Of a DNA stretch of 64,000 nt, positions 8,714 through 17,100 are shown one piece after another. A program made the position numbers and the translations under genes. Numbering within the stretch: the stretch's first letter is position 1; the number at the start of each line of letters is the position of its first letter. The notes under the pieces are model-generated. The model had not been told where the DNA came from. It did not search any database and worked only from the letters and a program-made list of their open reading frames with translations. This DNA is from an uncultured Actinomycetes bacterium (GTDB lineage: Bacteria; Actinomycetota; CADDZG01; WHSQ01): assembly GCA_937863385.1 (NCBI GenBank), contig CALMBW010000004.1:1-64000 (forward strand), given 5' to 3'.

Positions 8714-9181
8714 TCAGCTTACGGCCCTCTCTTCGGAGGGGGCCGTAAGCGCGTCCGAGATCTTCCGCAGAGCTGTCTTGAAGGCCGCAGTCTCGGCGGC
8801 CGAAAGCTGCGAAGTGAAGTGTTCGGCGACGCCGGCGAAATGGATCTTTCCCGCCTTGTCGAATGCGGTCCGGCCCTTCGTAGTTATCGAGGCATAGACC
8901 ACACGCCGGTCCGTCGGGCATGCCGATCGAGTCACGAGACCTTTTTCGGCCATCTTGTCGATCAAGCGGGTGAGCCCGCTCTTGCTAAGGAGCACCGACT
9001 GTGCGAGTTGGTTCATCGGCATCCGCCCGTCTGAAGTCTTGCTCAGTTGGATGAGGACGTCCATCCACGTAAGCGGGATCCCACGTGCTTCTCGTAGCTC
9101 CGTTTCGAGCCTGTCCATCAGAAGCGTGTACGTCTTCAGGAACAAGGGCCAAGTCTCGTGACGAGGGTCGCAATCCTCCAT
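8714..9181 (-). CDS. MarR-family transcriptional regulator
   Basis: 155 residues, typical MarR length. The winged helix is visible: LTWMDVLIQLSKTSDGRM, then LSKSGLTRLIDKMAEKGL as recognition helix and RRVVYASITTKGR as wing. It binds DNA as a dimer, often responding to small aromatic ligands or oxidants. It converges with yceI, and its last 12 codons also encode that gene's terminator. Possible targets are its own promoter or the two-component system transcribed divergently from 9313. Confidence 0.9.
   Translation of the reverse strand: MEDCDPRHETWPLFLKTYTLLMDRLETELREARGIPLTWMDVLIQLSKTSDGRMPMNQLAQSVLLSKSGLTRLIDKMAEKGLVTRSACPTDRRVVYASITTKGRTAFDKAGKIHFAGVAEHFTSQLSAAETAAFKTALRKISDALTAPSEERAVS
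8717..8750 (+). terminator. yceI terminator with TTCG tetraloop, inside marR 3' end
   Basis: Stem arms of 15 bp (GCTTACGGCCC with its exact complement, continuing with TCTC/GAGG including one G-U pair) close a TTCG loop. It begins 28 bases after the yceI stop. The whole hairpin falls within the last codons of the convergent marR gene, whose stop is 8714-8716. Confidence 0.8.
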
Positions 9182-9271
9182 GGACCGATGATATTCCTGC
9201 GCACGTCGCCGGCCAGGGGTCTCGAATGATCTGGTGACTCAACCAGGGCAGCTAGGCGTGGGGCAGGGGAG

Positions 9272-9289
9272 GTTCTCAGCCAGTTCTCA
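9272..9289 (+). promoter_or_regulatory. Direct-repeat operator for the OmpR-type regulator
   Basis: GTTCTCA occurs at 9272-9278 and again at 9283-9289, an 11-base period. OmpR/PhoB-family regulators, including MprA, bind tandem half-sites one helical turn apart on one DNA face. The site ends 23 bases before the response-regulator start, so autoregulation is likely. Confidence 0.55.
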
Positions 9290-9312
9290 CCCATATCGGC
9301 GAAACTTCCTTG

Positions 9313-9999
9313 ATGGCCGCCACACCTCACGTGCTGATCGTGGACGACGAACGCCCCGTGCGCGAGGCGCTCAAGCGCGCATTGGGACTCGAGGGATATT
9401 CGGTCTCGCTGGCGAGCGACGGCTTGGATGCTCTCGATCGCATGGTCGATGTGACCCCAGACGTTGTGGTGCTCGACATCATGATGCCGCGCATGGACGG
9501 GCTTGCTTTGACGAAGGCACTTCGCGAAGCAGGAGACACGACCCCGATACTCATGTTGACTGCACGTGACGCCGTGCAAGACCGCGTTGAAGGCTTGGAT
9601 GTTGGCGCAGACGATTACCTGGTCAAGCCCTTCGCGCTCGAAGAGCTACTCGCGCGGTTGCGAGCGCTGATCCGCCGGGTCTCTTCGGATGATGATGAAG
9701 ATCAGCTGAGGTTCGCGGACCTAAGGATGGACCTTCGCGCCCACGAGGTGTACCGCGGCGAGCGGAAGATCGATCTGACCAGGACAGAGTTCCTCTTGCT
9801 CGAGCTGTTCATGACTAACCCCAAGCAGGTTCTTACCCGTTCGGTGATCTTCGATCGTGTCTGGGGGTATGACTTCGGGCCGAACTCCAACTCGCTCGAG
9901 GTCTACATGGGCTATCTCCGGCGGAAAACCGAGGCCGAGGGTGAACCGCGCTTGCTTCACACCGTTCGCGGAGTCGGGTACGTCTTGAGGGATCAATGA
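9313..9999 (+). CDS. OmpR-family response regulator (MprA-like)
   Basis: 228 residues from ATG 9313 (a TTG directly before it is less likely). The receiver domain has the acidic pair VDDE, the phospho-accepting Asp in [13 protein letters not shown] and the conserved Lys in LVKPFAL. The C-terminal winged helix follows ([13 protein letters not shown], then [15 protein letters not shown] and TVRGVGYVL). Phosphorylation by the downstream kinase would activate DNA binding. The overall pattern resembles MprA/TrcR regulators. It overlaps the kinase gene by 4 bases, and a likely binding site lies immediately upstream. Confidence 0.92.
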   Translation: MAATPHVLIVDDERPVREALKRALGLEGYSVSLASDGLDALDRMVDVTPDVVVLDIMMPRMDGLALTKALREAGDTTPILMLTARDAVQDRVEGLDVGADDYLVKPFALEELLARLRALIRRVSSDDDEDQLRFADLRMDLRAHEVYRGERKIDLTRTEFLLLELFMTNPKQVLTRSVIFDRVWGYDFGPNSNSLEVYMGYLRRKTEAEGEPRLLHTVRGVGYVLRDQ

Positions 10000-11345
10000 C
10001 GTTCAAGCGCAGGCTCACGTTCGCGGCAGCGATCGCCGTTGCCGTTGCTGTCGCTCTTGCATCGTTGGTGGTGTACGTGATCGTTAAACGCGAACTGCGG
10101 CGAGAGATCGATGTGGATCTCAGCCGGATCGCAGCCACCGGCCAGCTGGTGGTGGGAGAGCGACTGCTGTTCCGGATCGAGGAGTCGCCTTTGGGCGGCC
10201 CCCCCGGCTACGCGCAGTTGGTGGGTTCGGATGGGAACGTGCTGTGGCCGCCGGCCGCCGCACTTCCAGTATCACGCGAGGTCAGATCGGTAGCAGAGGG
10301 TGATTCGGGATCTTTCTACGAGGACCTCGAAGTCGACGGGATGCATATCCGGGTGCTAACCCGAGCCGTGGGTCCAGGTTTCGCCGTGCAGGTTGCCCGG
10401 CCACTAGAAGAGGTTGATGCCGTGCTGGGCTACCTCAGGTGGGTTCTGCTTGTCATCACCGGATGCGGCATCGCCCTTGCCGCCGGCTTGGGTGGCCTCG
10501 TCACGAGAGCAGCCCTGAGTCCGGTGAAACGGCTGATGATGGCCAGCGAGCACGTAACGCAAACGAACGATCTGAGCTATCGCATCGAAGTCCAAGGGAA
10601 CGATGAGATAAGCAGGCTCGCGGTGAGCTTCAACGCGATGCTGGATGCACTGGAACGTGCGCAGCATGCTCAGAGGCAGCTGGTAGCCGATGCGTCACAC
10701 GAGCTGAGAACCCCGCTGACCAGCCTAAGGACGAACATCGAAGTCCTCGCGAACGAGCATCGTTTGACGCCGAACGAGCGAGACGACATGCGACGGGACA
10801 TCCTCGAGCAACTCGACGAGTTAACCGTCTTGATCGGAGACGTAGTCGAACTTGCTCGAGGACACGAGCCCGCGTTGATGACCGAAGAGGTCGAGCTGCA
10901 TCACCTGGTTGAAGCTTCGATAGAGCGAACCGAGCGTGCTTGGGGCGATGTTCGGATCGATCATGAATTGACCCCTGCCCTGATCAGAGGGATGTCGCAA
11001 CGTCTGATGCGCGCGGTGAACAACCTGCTGGACAACGCGGCGAAGTGGAGTCCCGAGGGGGGAGTGATCGAGGTCGCGCTGGCCTCTGGGGTTCTGACGG
11101 TTCGCGATCACGGCCCGGGGATCGACGAGGACGATCTTCCTCACATCTTCGATCGTTTCTATCGTTCGCAGGCCGCGAGGGGAACACCTGGTAGCGGTCT
11201 GGGTTTGGCGATCGTTCGGGAAGTAGCAGAGGCACATGGAGGTCGCGTCGAGGCATCGAACGCCCCCGGCGGAGGAGCTCTGTTCCGTCTCTATCTGCCG
11301 ACCGTCGAGATGGGCCGGGCGCGCGAGTCACTGAACAACGCCTAG
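9996..11345 (+). CDS. Sensor histidine kinase (MprB-like)
   Basis: 449 residues. Helix 1 spans about residues 8-28, an extracytoplasmic sensor region runs to about 145, and helix 2 is followed by HAMP ([12 protein letters not shown]). The phospho-accepting His lies in [13 protein letters not shown]. The ATPase domain shows the N box [12 protein letters not shown], the G1 box DHGPGID, the F box and the G2 box GSGLGLAIV, so every catalytic element is intact. The start ATG overlaps the regulator stop (ATGA), indicating translational coupling. The signal is unknown; envelope stress is known for MprB relatives. Confidence 0.92.
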   Translation: MTFKRRLTFAAAIAVAVAVALASLVVYVIVKRELRREIDVDLSRIAATGQLVVGERLLFRIEESPLGGPPGYAQLVGSDGNVLWPPAAALPVSREVRSVAEGDSGSFYEDLEVDGMHIRVLTRAVGPGFAVQVARPLEEVDAVLGYLRWVLLVITGCGIALAAGLGGLVTRAALSPVKRLMMASEHVTQTNDLSYRIEVQGNDEISRLAVSFNAMLDALERAQHAQRQLVADASHELRTPLTSLRTNIEVLANEHRLTPNERDDMRRDILEQLDELTVLIGDVVELARGHEPALMTEEVELHHLVEASIERTERAWGDVRIDHELTPALIRGMSQRLMRAVNNLLDNAAKWSPEGGVIEVALASGVLTVRDHGPGIDEDDLPHIFDRFYRSQAARGTPGSGLGLAIVREVAEAHGGRVEASNAPGGGALFRLYLPTVEMGRARESLNNA

Positions 11346-11384
11346 GGAGATCCTCGTTGCGCCTTGGCGTTAACGTGTGCCGCC

Positions 11385-12245
11385 ATGGGCGTTCTCTTCG
11401 GCCTGATGTCGGCCATCACGTACGGCGCAGCCGATTTCCTCGGCGGATTCGCTACGCGCAAGACCGGAGTCTTCTCGGTGATCGTCATGTCGCAGATGTT
11501 CAGTGCGCCTCTGCTTCTGGCGCTGCTCCCATTCTTGGCCGGCGATGGCCCTACGGCCCAATCGCTTGCATGGGGTGCCGTTTCTGGATTGGCGGGTGCC
11601 GCAGGTATCGGCTTCTTCTATAAGGGACTGTCCCTGGGACGTATGTCGGTGGTTGCTCCAGTAACCGCCGTTCTTTCGGCAACCATCCCGGTCATCTACG
11701 GCTTGATCGATGGCGAACGCCCGGGGCCTCTGGCGCTGGGTGGGGTGGGATTGGCACTCCTGGCAGTGGGCCTGGTCTCAGCCTCGCCCGAGAACATCGT
11801 CGACGGCCAGCACTCCCCCGACAAGGTGTTCGGGGCCGAAGGTTTGTGGCACGCCTTTGCTTCCGGCGTAGGTTTCGGCCTCTTTTTCATCTTGCTGTCT
11901 CGCGCCGGTGGATCCGAGGCCGGGATCTGGCCCTTGATCGGCGCTAGGGCGGCTTCGATCTCATCGATGGTGGCAGGGGCACTATTGCTGCGCCGGAGTC
12001 TGCGGCCTGCCCGAGGAGCCCTCCCGGCCATCGCGGGGGCCGGGTTATTGGACGTGGGGGCCAACGTCTTCTATCTGATCTCGACCAGATACGGCCTTCT
12101 TTCGATCGTCGCTGTGGTCACCTCGATGTATCCGGCCAGCACCGTGGTCTTGGCTCGTGTCGTGCTCGACGAGAGGCTCTATCGTCTGCAGACGGCCGGC
12201 CTCGTCGTGGCCGTGGCAGGGCTGGCGCTGATAGCCACCGGCTAG
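11385..12245 (+). CDS. EamA/DMT-family transporter
   Basis: 286 residues with about ten hydrophobic helices in two homologous five-helix halves, as in the EamA (drug/metabolite) superfamily. Each half begins with a helix of the type GVLFGLMSAITYGAADFLGG. The cytoplasmic membrane is its site; the substrate is unknown. I chose ATG 11385 because the upstream in-frame TTG adds only seven residues without a ribosome-binding site. It starts 39 bases after the kinase stop and may be cotranscribed. Confidence 0.8.
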   Translation: MGVLFGLMSAITYGAADFLGGFATRKTGVFSVIVMSQMFSAPLLLALLPFLAGDGPTAQSLAWGAVSGLAGAAGIGFFYKGLSLGRMSVVAPVTAVLSATIPVIYGLIDGERPGPLALGGVGLALLAVGLVSASPENIVDGQHSPDKVFGAEGLWHAFASGVGFGLFFILLSRAGGSEAGIWPLIGARAASISSMVAGALLLRRSLRPARGALPAIAGAGLLDVGANVFYLISTRYGLLSIVAVVTSMYPASTVVLARVVLDERLYRLQTAGLVVAVAGLALIATG

Positions 12246-12419
12246 CACCCAGAGCAGGAGTCGCGTCGGACAAGTGGAATCGCTATCCCCATGAGGACCA
12301 AGTCCCATCGCTGATGGCCCGGGGCTTTCGCGGCCGCGGCTGGACCTCGGAGTGAAAGATGAATCCGAGATTCAACCGCGCGCGTTGATGGATGCGACCA
12401 TTATCGTGGTGACGTCCGC

Positions 12420-13031
12420 ATGAGAAAGCTACTGGTTTGTTTATTTGCGCTGGTCCCGTTGGCTGTTCTCGCGGGGCCAGCGCTAGCGCACCCCGTACCC
12501 GAGAGCTACGACCCGGGGGACGGCGCGACCTTGTCGTCCGCGCCTAGTCAGGTTTCTGCGATCTTTAACGAGACCCTCAACGAAGGGTCCCTTGAGGTCT
12601 ACGGCCCTCATGGCACGCGGGTCGGCACCGGACGGACCGGGGGAGATGACGGCGAGGAACAACCTCGGTCGGGTGGCGGAGGCGCGCCTTCGGACGACGC
12701 GGACGGAACCGCTGAGGACGAGACTTCCAGCTCTTCGGGACAGCCAGATCCCGCCAAAGGAGACGGTAACGACGAGGGCAAGAAGGCTTCGAAGGGAGAT
12801 GGCAAGCACCGCCGTCACAAGGAGGGCGCCAATGGCAAGTCCAAAGCAGGCGACTCGACCGACGCTGCCGGGCCTGCGACCGCGTCGGACACGACCGTTC
12901 CCCCCACTGTCTCGCCGGATCAACCTAAGGACATCCCGGTGGATTGGATGATGATCTCGTTCTCGATAGCGGCACTGATCGGAGCGGCCGGAGGCCAGAT
13001 CTACGTCAACCTCAGCGGCCCCGAGCGATGA
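12420..13031 (+). CDS. Secreted CopC-like half-domain with charged linker and membrane anchor
   Basis: 203 residues. A signal peptide ends near ALAHP, placing the histidine typical of mature CopC at the N-terminus. About 50 residues match the first half of CopC (PESYDPGDGATLSSAPSQVS, then GPHGTRVGTG). The second half, with the YxVxWxVxSxDGH motif, is missing. In its place is a linker of about 90 residues rich in Gly, Asp, Lys and Ser, then a single helix (MMISFSIAALIGAAGGQIYV). It is probably a membrane-anchored surface protein. Copper binding is uncertain because most ligand-bearing parts of CopC are absent. Confidence 0.75.
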   Translation: MRKLLVCLFALVPLAVLAGPALAHPVPESYDPGDGATLSSAPSQVSAIFNETLNEGSLEVYGPHGTRVGTGRTGGDDGEEQPRSGGGGAPSDDADGTAEDETSSSSGQPDPAKGDGNDEGKKASKGDGKHRRHKEGANGKSKAGDSTDAAGPATASDTTVPPTVSPDQPKDIPVDWMMISFSIAALIGAAGGQIYVNLSGPER

Positions 13032-13115
13032 AGCCTTTTTCGACCGGATGTCTTAGGGCTTGCTGACGCTGGCTTTCAAGCGGTTCCCCTAGTGCCCAGA
13101 GAGCTTGGAGCAAAG

Positions 13116-13137
13116 ACGGGGCCCTACGGGGTCCCGT
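13116..13137. terminator. Hairpin with TACG tetraloop between convergent genes
   Basis: Arms 13116-13124 and 13129-13137 pair over 9 positions including one G-U, closing a TACG loop. It overlaps the stop codon of the leftward pucR gene (13124-13126) and lies 85 bases after the CopC-like gene, so it could end both transcripts. Confidence 0.6.
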
Positions 13138-14317
13138 TGTGGTTGGTTGCCGTTCCCGGCGTCGGCGGACCTGCACCGTGGAGGGCGAGAGCCACTTCGA
13201 GCATCATCCGAACCTCGGGGGCACGGATATCGACGTTCAGCGCATTCTCGATACGGCTCAGCCGGTATTCGAGAGTGTGCCTGTGGACGAACAATTCCCG
13301 AGCAGCCGCGGCCACCGACTGGCCGGTACCGTAATAGGCGGCAAGTGACTTCATGAGTTCCCCACCCAAGGGATCTCGGATGAGAGCTCCGAGCTGCGAT
13401 TCGATGAATGCTTCACGGTCTTCGTCGGGTCCTGCGAGGACCATAGCGAGGGGTACTACTTCTTCGTATCGGACCAGGTCACGCTTCAAGTGGAGTGCAA
13501 CGAGCAGGGCTGCAGAGGCTCTGCGGAAACCTGCGCGGCCATCCGTCGCCGACGCCAAACCGGCCGGCCCGAGATCGACAGCCGGAGGCGACTCACCGGG
13601 AAAGAAAGCGATGATCCGTTTTCCGATACGGCCGACCGCCGCTCCCGCTGCCGCGCGCCGAAGGGTACGTACGAGGGCACCGATGTCGTCGTCTTTTGCG
13701 CGAAGGACCACGCACCACTGAAGTTTTCCGAGGTCGATCCCTCTGGATTCCGCCCGTGCCTGGTGACTCTTGTCGGGCGCTCGTAGACCTGCGATCGTTT
13801 CGACCACCGCTTGCATGTCGTGTTCCTCGTCGGCGGCACGCGCCCCTTCGATCTCGAGGTAGCCCGAAGCCAAGCCCACAACGGCGTGCTGCAGCAGGGA
13901 TACGGACGCATCCATGAAGAGGCCCTGGATCTCTAGCCGTTGCTCGGGGTCTTCTGGAGAGAGCGCCGAAGCCTCGTTCCACAGCACCTCGGTGGCGATG
14001 AGGTTGGCTAGAAGCACGTCGTGCAAGGGGATCCCTTGCACGGCTCTGCGCCTGCCGACGTGTCTCAGCTCCTCGACCAGATCCGTGGCGGTGAGCTTCC
14101 CAGACACGATCCCAGTGGCCATCACGATCGACGCCCGCGCCCATCCATGGGCATCGGCCAGGGACGTTTCGTTGGCCGACGCGTAGCTGGGGATGCGTCG
14201 TGTGTAGGCCTCCATCATCCGGTCCGCGATGCGGTCGGCGTCTTGTTCGATCAGAGCTGCGACGCGCAGAACCGACGGCGTTGCCCGAGGGATCGTCCCG
14301 ATCTGCCCGCTAGCCAT
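13124..14317 (-). CDS. PucR/CdaR-type transcriptional regulator
   Basis: 397 residues. The C-terminus has the PucR helix-turn-helix: LAAYYGTGQSVAAAARELFV followed by HRHTLEYRLSRIENALNVD. The N-terminal 170 residues are helical and resemble the RsbRD-like sensory region often found with PucR domains; a degenerate GGDEF-like middle connects them. Such proteins usually respond to a small metabolite and act as activators. The only close upstream neighbour on the same strand is the 80-residue gene 90 bases away. The target is not visible. Confidence 0.85.
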   Translation of the reverse strand: MASGQIGTIPRATPSVLRVAALIEQDADRIADRMMEAYTRRIPSYASANETSLADAHGWARASIVMATGIVSGKLTATDLVEELRHVGRRRAVQGIPLHDVLLANLIATEVLWNEASALSPEDPEQRLEIQGLFMDASVSLLQHAVVGLASGYLEIEGARAADEEHDMQAVVETIAGLRAPDKSHQARAESRGIDLGKLQWCVVLRAKDDDIGALVRTLRRAAAGAAVGRIGKRIIAFFPGESPPAVDLGPAGLASATDGRAGFRRASAALLVALHLKRDLVRYEEVVPLAMVLAGPDEDREAFIESQLGALIRDPLGGELMKSLAAYYGTGQSVAAAARELFVHRHTLEYRLSRIENALNVDIRAPEVRMMLEVALALHGAGPPTPGTATNHNGTP

Positions 14318-14366
14318 CGCTCACAGCTTAGAGGATTTGTCACGCGATGACCGATTTGGCCTGGTT

Positions 14367-14406
14367 CCCCCAAGGGGGTAAGCGCCGCGCGCTAGCCCCT
14401 TGGGGG
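14367..14406 (-). terminator. 11-bp stem-loop after the 80-residue gene
   Basis: Arms 14367-14377 (CCCCCAAGGGG) and 14396-14406 are perfectly complementary around an 18-base GC-rich loop. On the minus strand it begins directly after the stop of the small gene and lies 50 bases before the pucR start. There is no T-tract, so attenuation of pucR readthrough is as plausible as termination. Confidence 0.45.
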
Positions 14407-14649
14407 CTAAGGCAGGTGGATCTGATCGACGCTGACGGCGTCCAAGATGTCGGCGCTGCCGTCGTCAGAAGCCCTGATCGCCAGCTCGTCGCCGGCCCGC
14501 AGAACCAAAAAGCGCCCATTGGCGCCCCGAGCTTCCTTCACCCGCTCGACGAAGCGGGTCAGGTAGAGGTCGCGGGCTTGTTGTTCGAGCTTGTCTAGAT
14601 CGACGACTACCGGCCGCCCCCGCAGGTCACTACTTTGAGCTCGGTCCAT
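14407..14649 (-). CDS. Small conserved-looking protein of unknown function, 80 aa
   Basis: The start ATG 14649 is preceded by GGGAGGT at a good distance. The protein is polar and mostly helical (LEQQARDLYLTRFVERVKEA) with a strand-rich end (GRFLVLRAGDELAIRASDDG). I do not recognise a family. The frame stays open for another 700 bases upstream through the antisense of ftsH, but that extension is an artefact. It is divergent from ftsH with about 160 bases between the starts, which probably hold both promoters. Confidence 0.65.
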   Translation of the reverse strand: MDRAQSSDLRGRPVVVDLDKLEQQARDLYLTRFVERVKEARGANGRFLVLRAGDELAIRASDDGSADILDAVSVDQIHLP

Positions 14650-14808
14650 GGCTACCTCCCGAATATCATCCGTTGGGCGGCTTAACCCATCCGGGGGAAA
14701 ATCATGCCATGCCGCAGGTGAGAAAGTAAGGAGGTCGAATCCCGTCGGAACGGGCGGAGCCGGGGGGTCCGCAACAAGAGCGCGCAAAAATTCATCTACG
14801 GGGGTGTC

Positions 14809-16956
14809 ATGAAAGATCGTCTCACCGGGTGGCTGCGAGATAGACGACGGGCGAACGCTGCCAAGAGCAAGTCCATGAATCGCCGCAGCACCTATGCCCT
14901 GACCGCAGCATTGCTCGTGCTTCTGGGCGCATTCGCCTGGTCGATCGACTATCTCTATTTCGCTCCCGAACCCGAGGGCACCGAGATCTCCTTGGACCAA
15001 TTCGCAGCTCTCTCGACCGAGAAACGCCTCGACGAGGTGGTCTTCCACGATGAGGACCTGGTCATCACCGGAACCTTCGTCGAGCCCCCGCCCGAGCCCA
15101 AGGAGAAGAAGGGTAAGGACGCCAAAGGCAACGCTCAAGGCGAAGCTTCTGGCAAGGACGACGCGGGCGCCAAAGGCAAGGACTCCAAGCCCAAGGGTGG
15201 CGACTCTAAGAAAGCCTCTGGCGAAACCGAAGAAGAGGCGGAGCCGCCTTCCGTCGCTCCCGAGGGAGCCGGAGAGTTCTGGGGCGAGTACCGCGACCCT
15301 CTGACGGCACAGCTGGTCGAGATCGCGACCGCCGCCGGGGCCAATGTGGTGATCGACCAACAAGCCGGCAAGCAGGCGGTCCGCGCCGTCTCGACCTTCC
15401 TTCTGCCGTTGATGATCCTCGCCAACCTCTTCGCCCTGCTCTTCTCGGCAGGCAAGGGCGGCGGTTCCGGACTCGGAGAGATCCAGATGTTCGGGTCGAT
15501 CCGGCGCGGCAAGATCAAGAAGGGGGCCTCTACGGTGTCCTTCGACAACGTCGCCGGCGCCCAGGAGGCTGTTGCCGAGCTCAAAGAGGTGCGTGACTAT
15601 CTCATCAACCCTCAGAAGTACAAAGATCTAGGTGCCGCGCCTCCGAAGGGCGTGCTGCTCGTGGGCCCGCCGGGCTGCGGCAAGACCCTGATGGCAAAGG
15701 CCATCGCGGGTGAGGCCGGGGTACCTTTCTTCTCGGTCGCCGGCGCCGAGTTCGTCGAGGCTCTTGTGGGTGTGGGTGCGGCCCGCGTCCGCGACCTGTT
15801 CGCACGCGTCCGCGCAGTGGCCCCAGCCATCGTCTTCATCGACGAGTTGGATGCTGCCGGCCGTAAGCGTGGCTCCGGCGGCGGGGGCGGAGGAAGTGAC
15901 GAACGTGAGCAGACCTTGAACCAGCTTCTGGTCGAGATGGACGGTTTCGATGTCTCTGAAGGCGTCGTTGTCATCGGAGCGACCAACCGTCCCGACATCC
16001 TTGATCCGGCCCTTCTGCGTCCGGGCCGGTTCGACCGGCATGTCACCGTCGATCAGCCCGACGCCGACGGACGTCAAGAGATCCTCGAGCTCCACGCCAA
16101 AGGCAAGCCGTTCGGTTCCGAGATCGACTTCCCTTACATCGCCAAGCGGACCCCCGGGTTCTCCGGAGCCGACCTGGCAAACGTGGTTAACGAAGCAGCA
16201 CTTCTGGCGATCCGCGAAGAGGCCGGCACGATCTCGATGGCCCACCTCGAAGAAGCGGTTCAGCGTGTTCTGGCCGGTCCCCAGAAGCGGGGCCGCGTTC
16301 TTTCGGATGAAGAGCGGAGCCGAGCTGCCTATCACGAGAGTGGACACGCTCTCGTTTCGGCAGCTTCCGGCGGCGATGAGGTGCATCGCATCTCGATCCT
16401 TGCCCGCGGCAAGGGCATCGGCCTTACCAACATCCGTAAGGAATCCGACGCCCTCATGCTCACCAAAAGCGAGCTGTTCATCCAGCTCGTAACTGCGATG
16501 GGCGGGCTGGCCGCCGAGGAGATGATCTTCGGCGAGCACTCAACCGGTGCCGAGCAGGACCTCGAGCGTGCTACCGACATCGCCAAGGATATGGTGGGCC
16601 GGTTCGGGATGGGTTCCAAGCGTCGGCGCCTTCTGGCTCGTGATGTGGACGAATTCCTGCGGGCCGAGGTGGGCATCGCCGAGATCTCCGACACTACGCA
16701 CGAGGAGATGGAAGCCGAGGTCGACCGTCTGATCCACGACGCCGAGCGGGAGGCCAGCCACCTGCTGACCCGCCATCGTGAAGCCCTGGACTATCTCGCC
16801 AAGCGCCTCATGGACGATGAGACCCTCGAGGGCGCCACCTTGGAGGAGATCCTGGACCGGGTGCGACCTGCCGTCCGCACCGCTGGCAACACCCGCGGCA
16901 ACGGTTCGGCCCCCACGGCAGCCGACGATCTGGCCCACAAGACCCCCAAGGAATAG
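14809..16956 (+). CDS. Divergent FtsH-family AAA+ zinc metalloprotease
   Basis: 715 residues. Helix 1 is at about 28-50 and helix 2 at about 194-216. Between them the extracytoplasmic part carries a Lys/Gly/Asp/Glu-rich insert of about 55 residues, absent from standard FtsH. The AAA module has Walker A GPPGCGKT (286-293), Walker B VFIDELD and the second region of homology ([20 protein letters not shown]). The peptidase has the zinc motif HESGH (509-513) and the third ligand in STGAEQDL. The pore motif normally reads FVG; here it is EALVG, with Leu319 at the pore aromatic position. FtsH degrades membrane and regulatory proteins. This reads like a specialised paralogue; the housekeeping copy is presumably elsewhere. 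Confidence 0.88.
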   Translation: MKDRLTGWLRDRRRANAAKSKSMNRRSTYALTAALLVLLGAFAWSIDYLYFAPEPEGTEISLDQFAALSTEKRLDEVVFHDEDLVITGTFVEPPPEPKEKKGKDAKGNAQGEASGKDDAGAKGKDSKPKGGDSKKASGETEEEAEPPSVAPEGAGEFWGEYRDPLTAQLVEIATAAGANVVIDQQAGKQAVRAVSTFLLPLMILANLFALLFSAGKGGGSGLGEIQMFGSIRRGKIKKGASTVSFDNVAGAQEAVAELKEVRDYLINPQKYKDLGAAPPKGVLLVGPPGCGKTLMAKAIAGEAGVPFFSVAGAEFVEALVGVGAARVRDLFARVRAVAPAIVFIDELDAAGRKRGSGGGGGGSDEREQTLNQLLVEMDGFDVSEGVVVIGATNRPDILDPALLRPGRFDRHVTVDQPDADGRQEILELHAKGKPFGSEIDFPYIAKRTPGFSGADLANVVNEAALLAIREEAGTISMAHLEEAVQRVLAGPQKRGRVLSDEERSRAAYHESGHALVSAASGGDEVHRISILARGKGIGLTNIRKESDALMLTKSELFIQLVTAMGGLAAEEMIFGEHSTGAEQDLERATDIAKDMVGRFGMGSKRRRLLARDVDEFLRAEVGIAEISDTTHEEMEAEVDRLIHDAEREASHLLTRHREALDYLAKRLMDDETLEGATLEEILDRVRPAVRTAGNTRGNGSAPTAADDLAHKTPKE

Positions 16957-16986
16957 CTTTCCTGCGGCCATCTGACGACGGCGATA

Positions 16987-17025
16987 TCCCCCGCCTGGCG
17001 GCGGAGGACACCGGCTGGCGGGGGA
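16987..17025 (+). terminator. Stem-loop after ftsH
   Basis: Arms TCCCCCGCC (16987-16995) and its exact complement (17017-17025) frame a 21-base loop, 31 bases past the ftsH stop. A second, weaker stem (CCACCTA at 17044-17050 with 17079-17085) lies in the leader just before the ribosome-binding site of the next gene. Confidence 0.5.
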
Positions 17026-17100
17026 GAACCTTTCCAGCGTGAACCACCTATCGGATGAAGCAGAGCCCCAGCGGCTCATAGGTGGGCGGGAGGGGACCCG

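Noticed and set aside
14650-15363. Upstream extension of the 80-residue gene to a 318-residue minus-strand frame
   Set aside because: It is antisense to the conserved FtsH N-terminus, and a ribosome-binding site and ATG at 14649 define the small gene.
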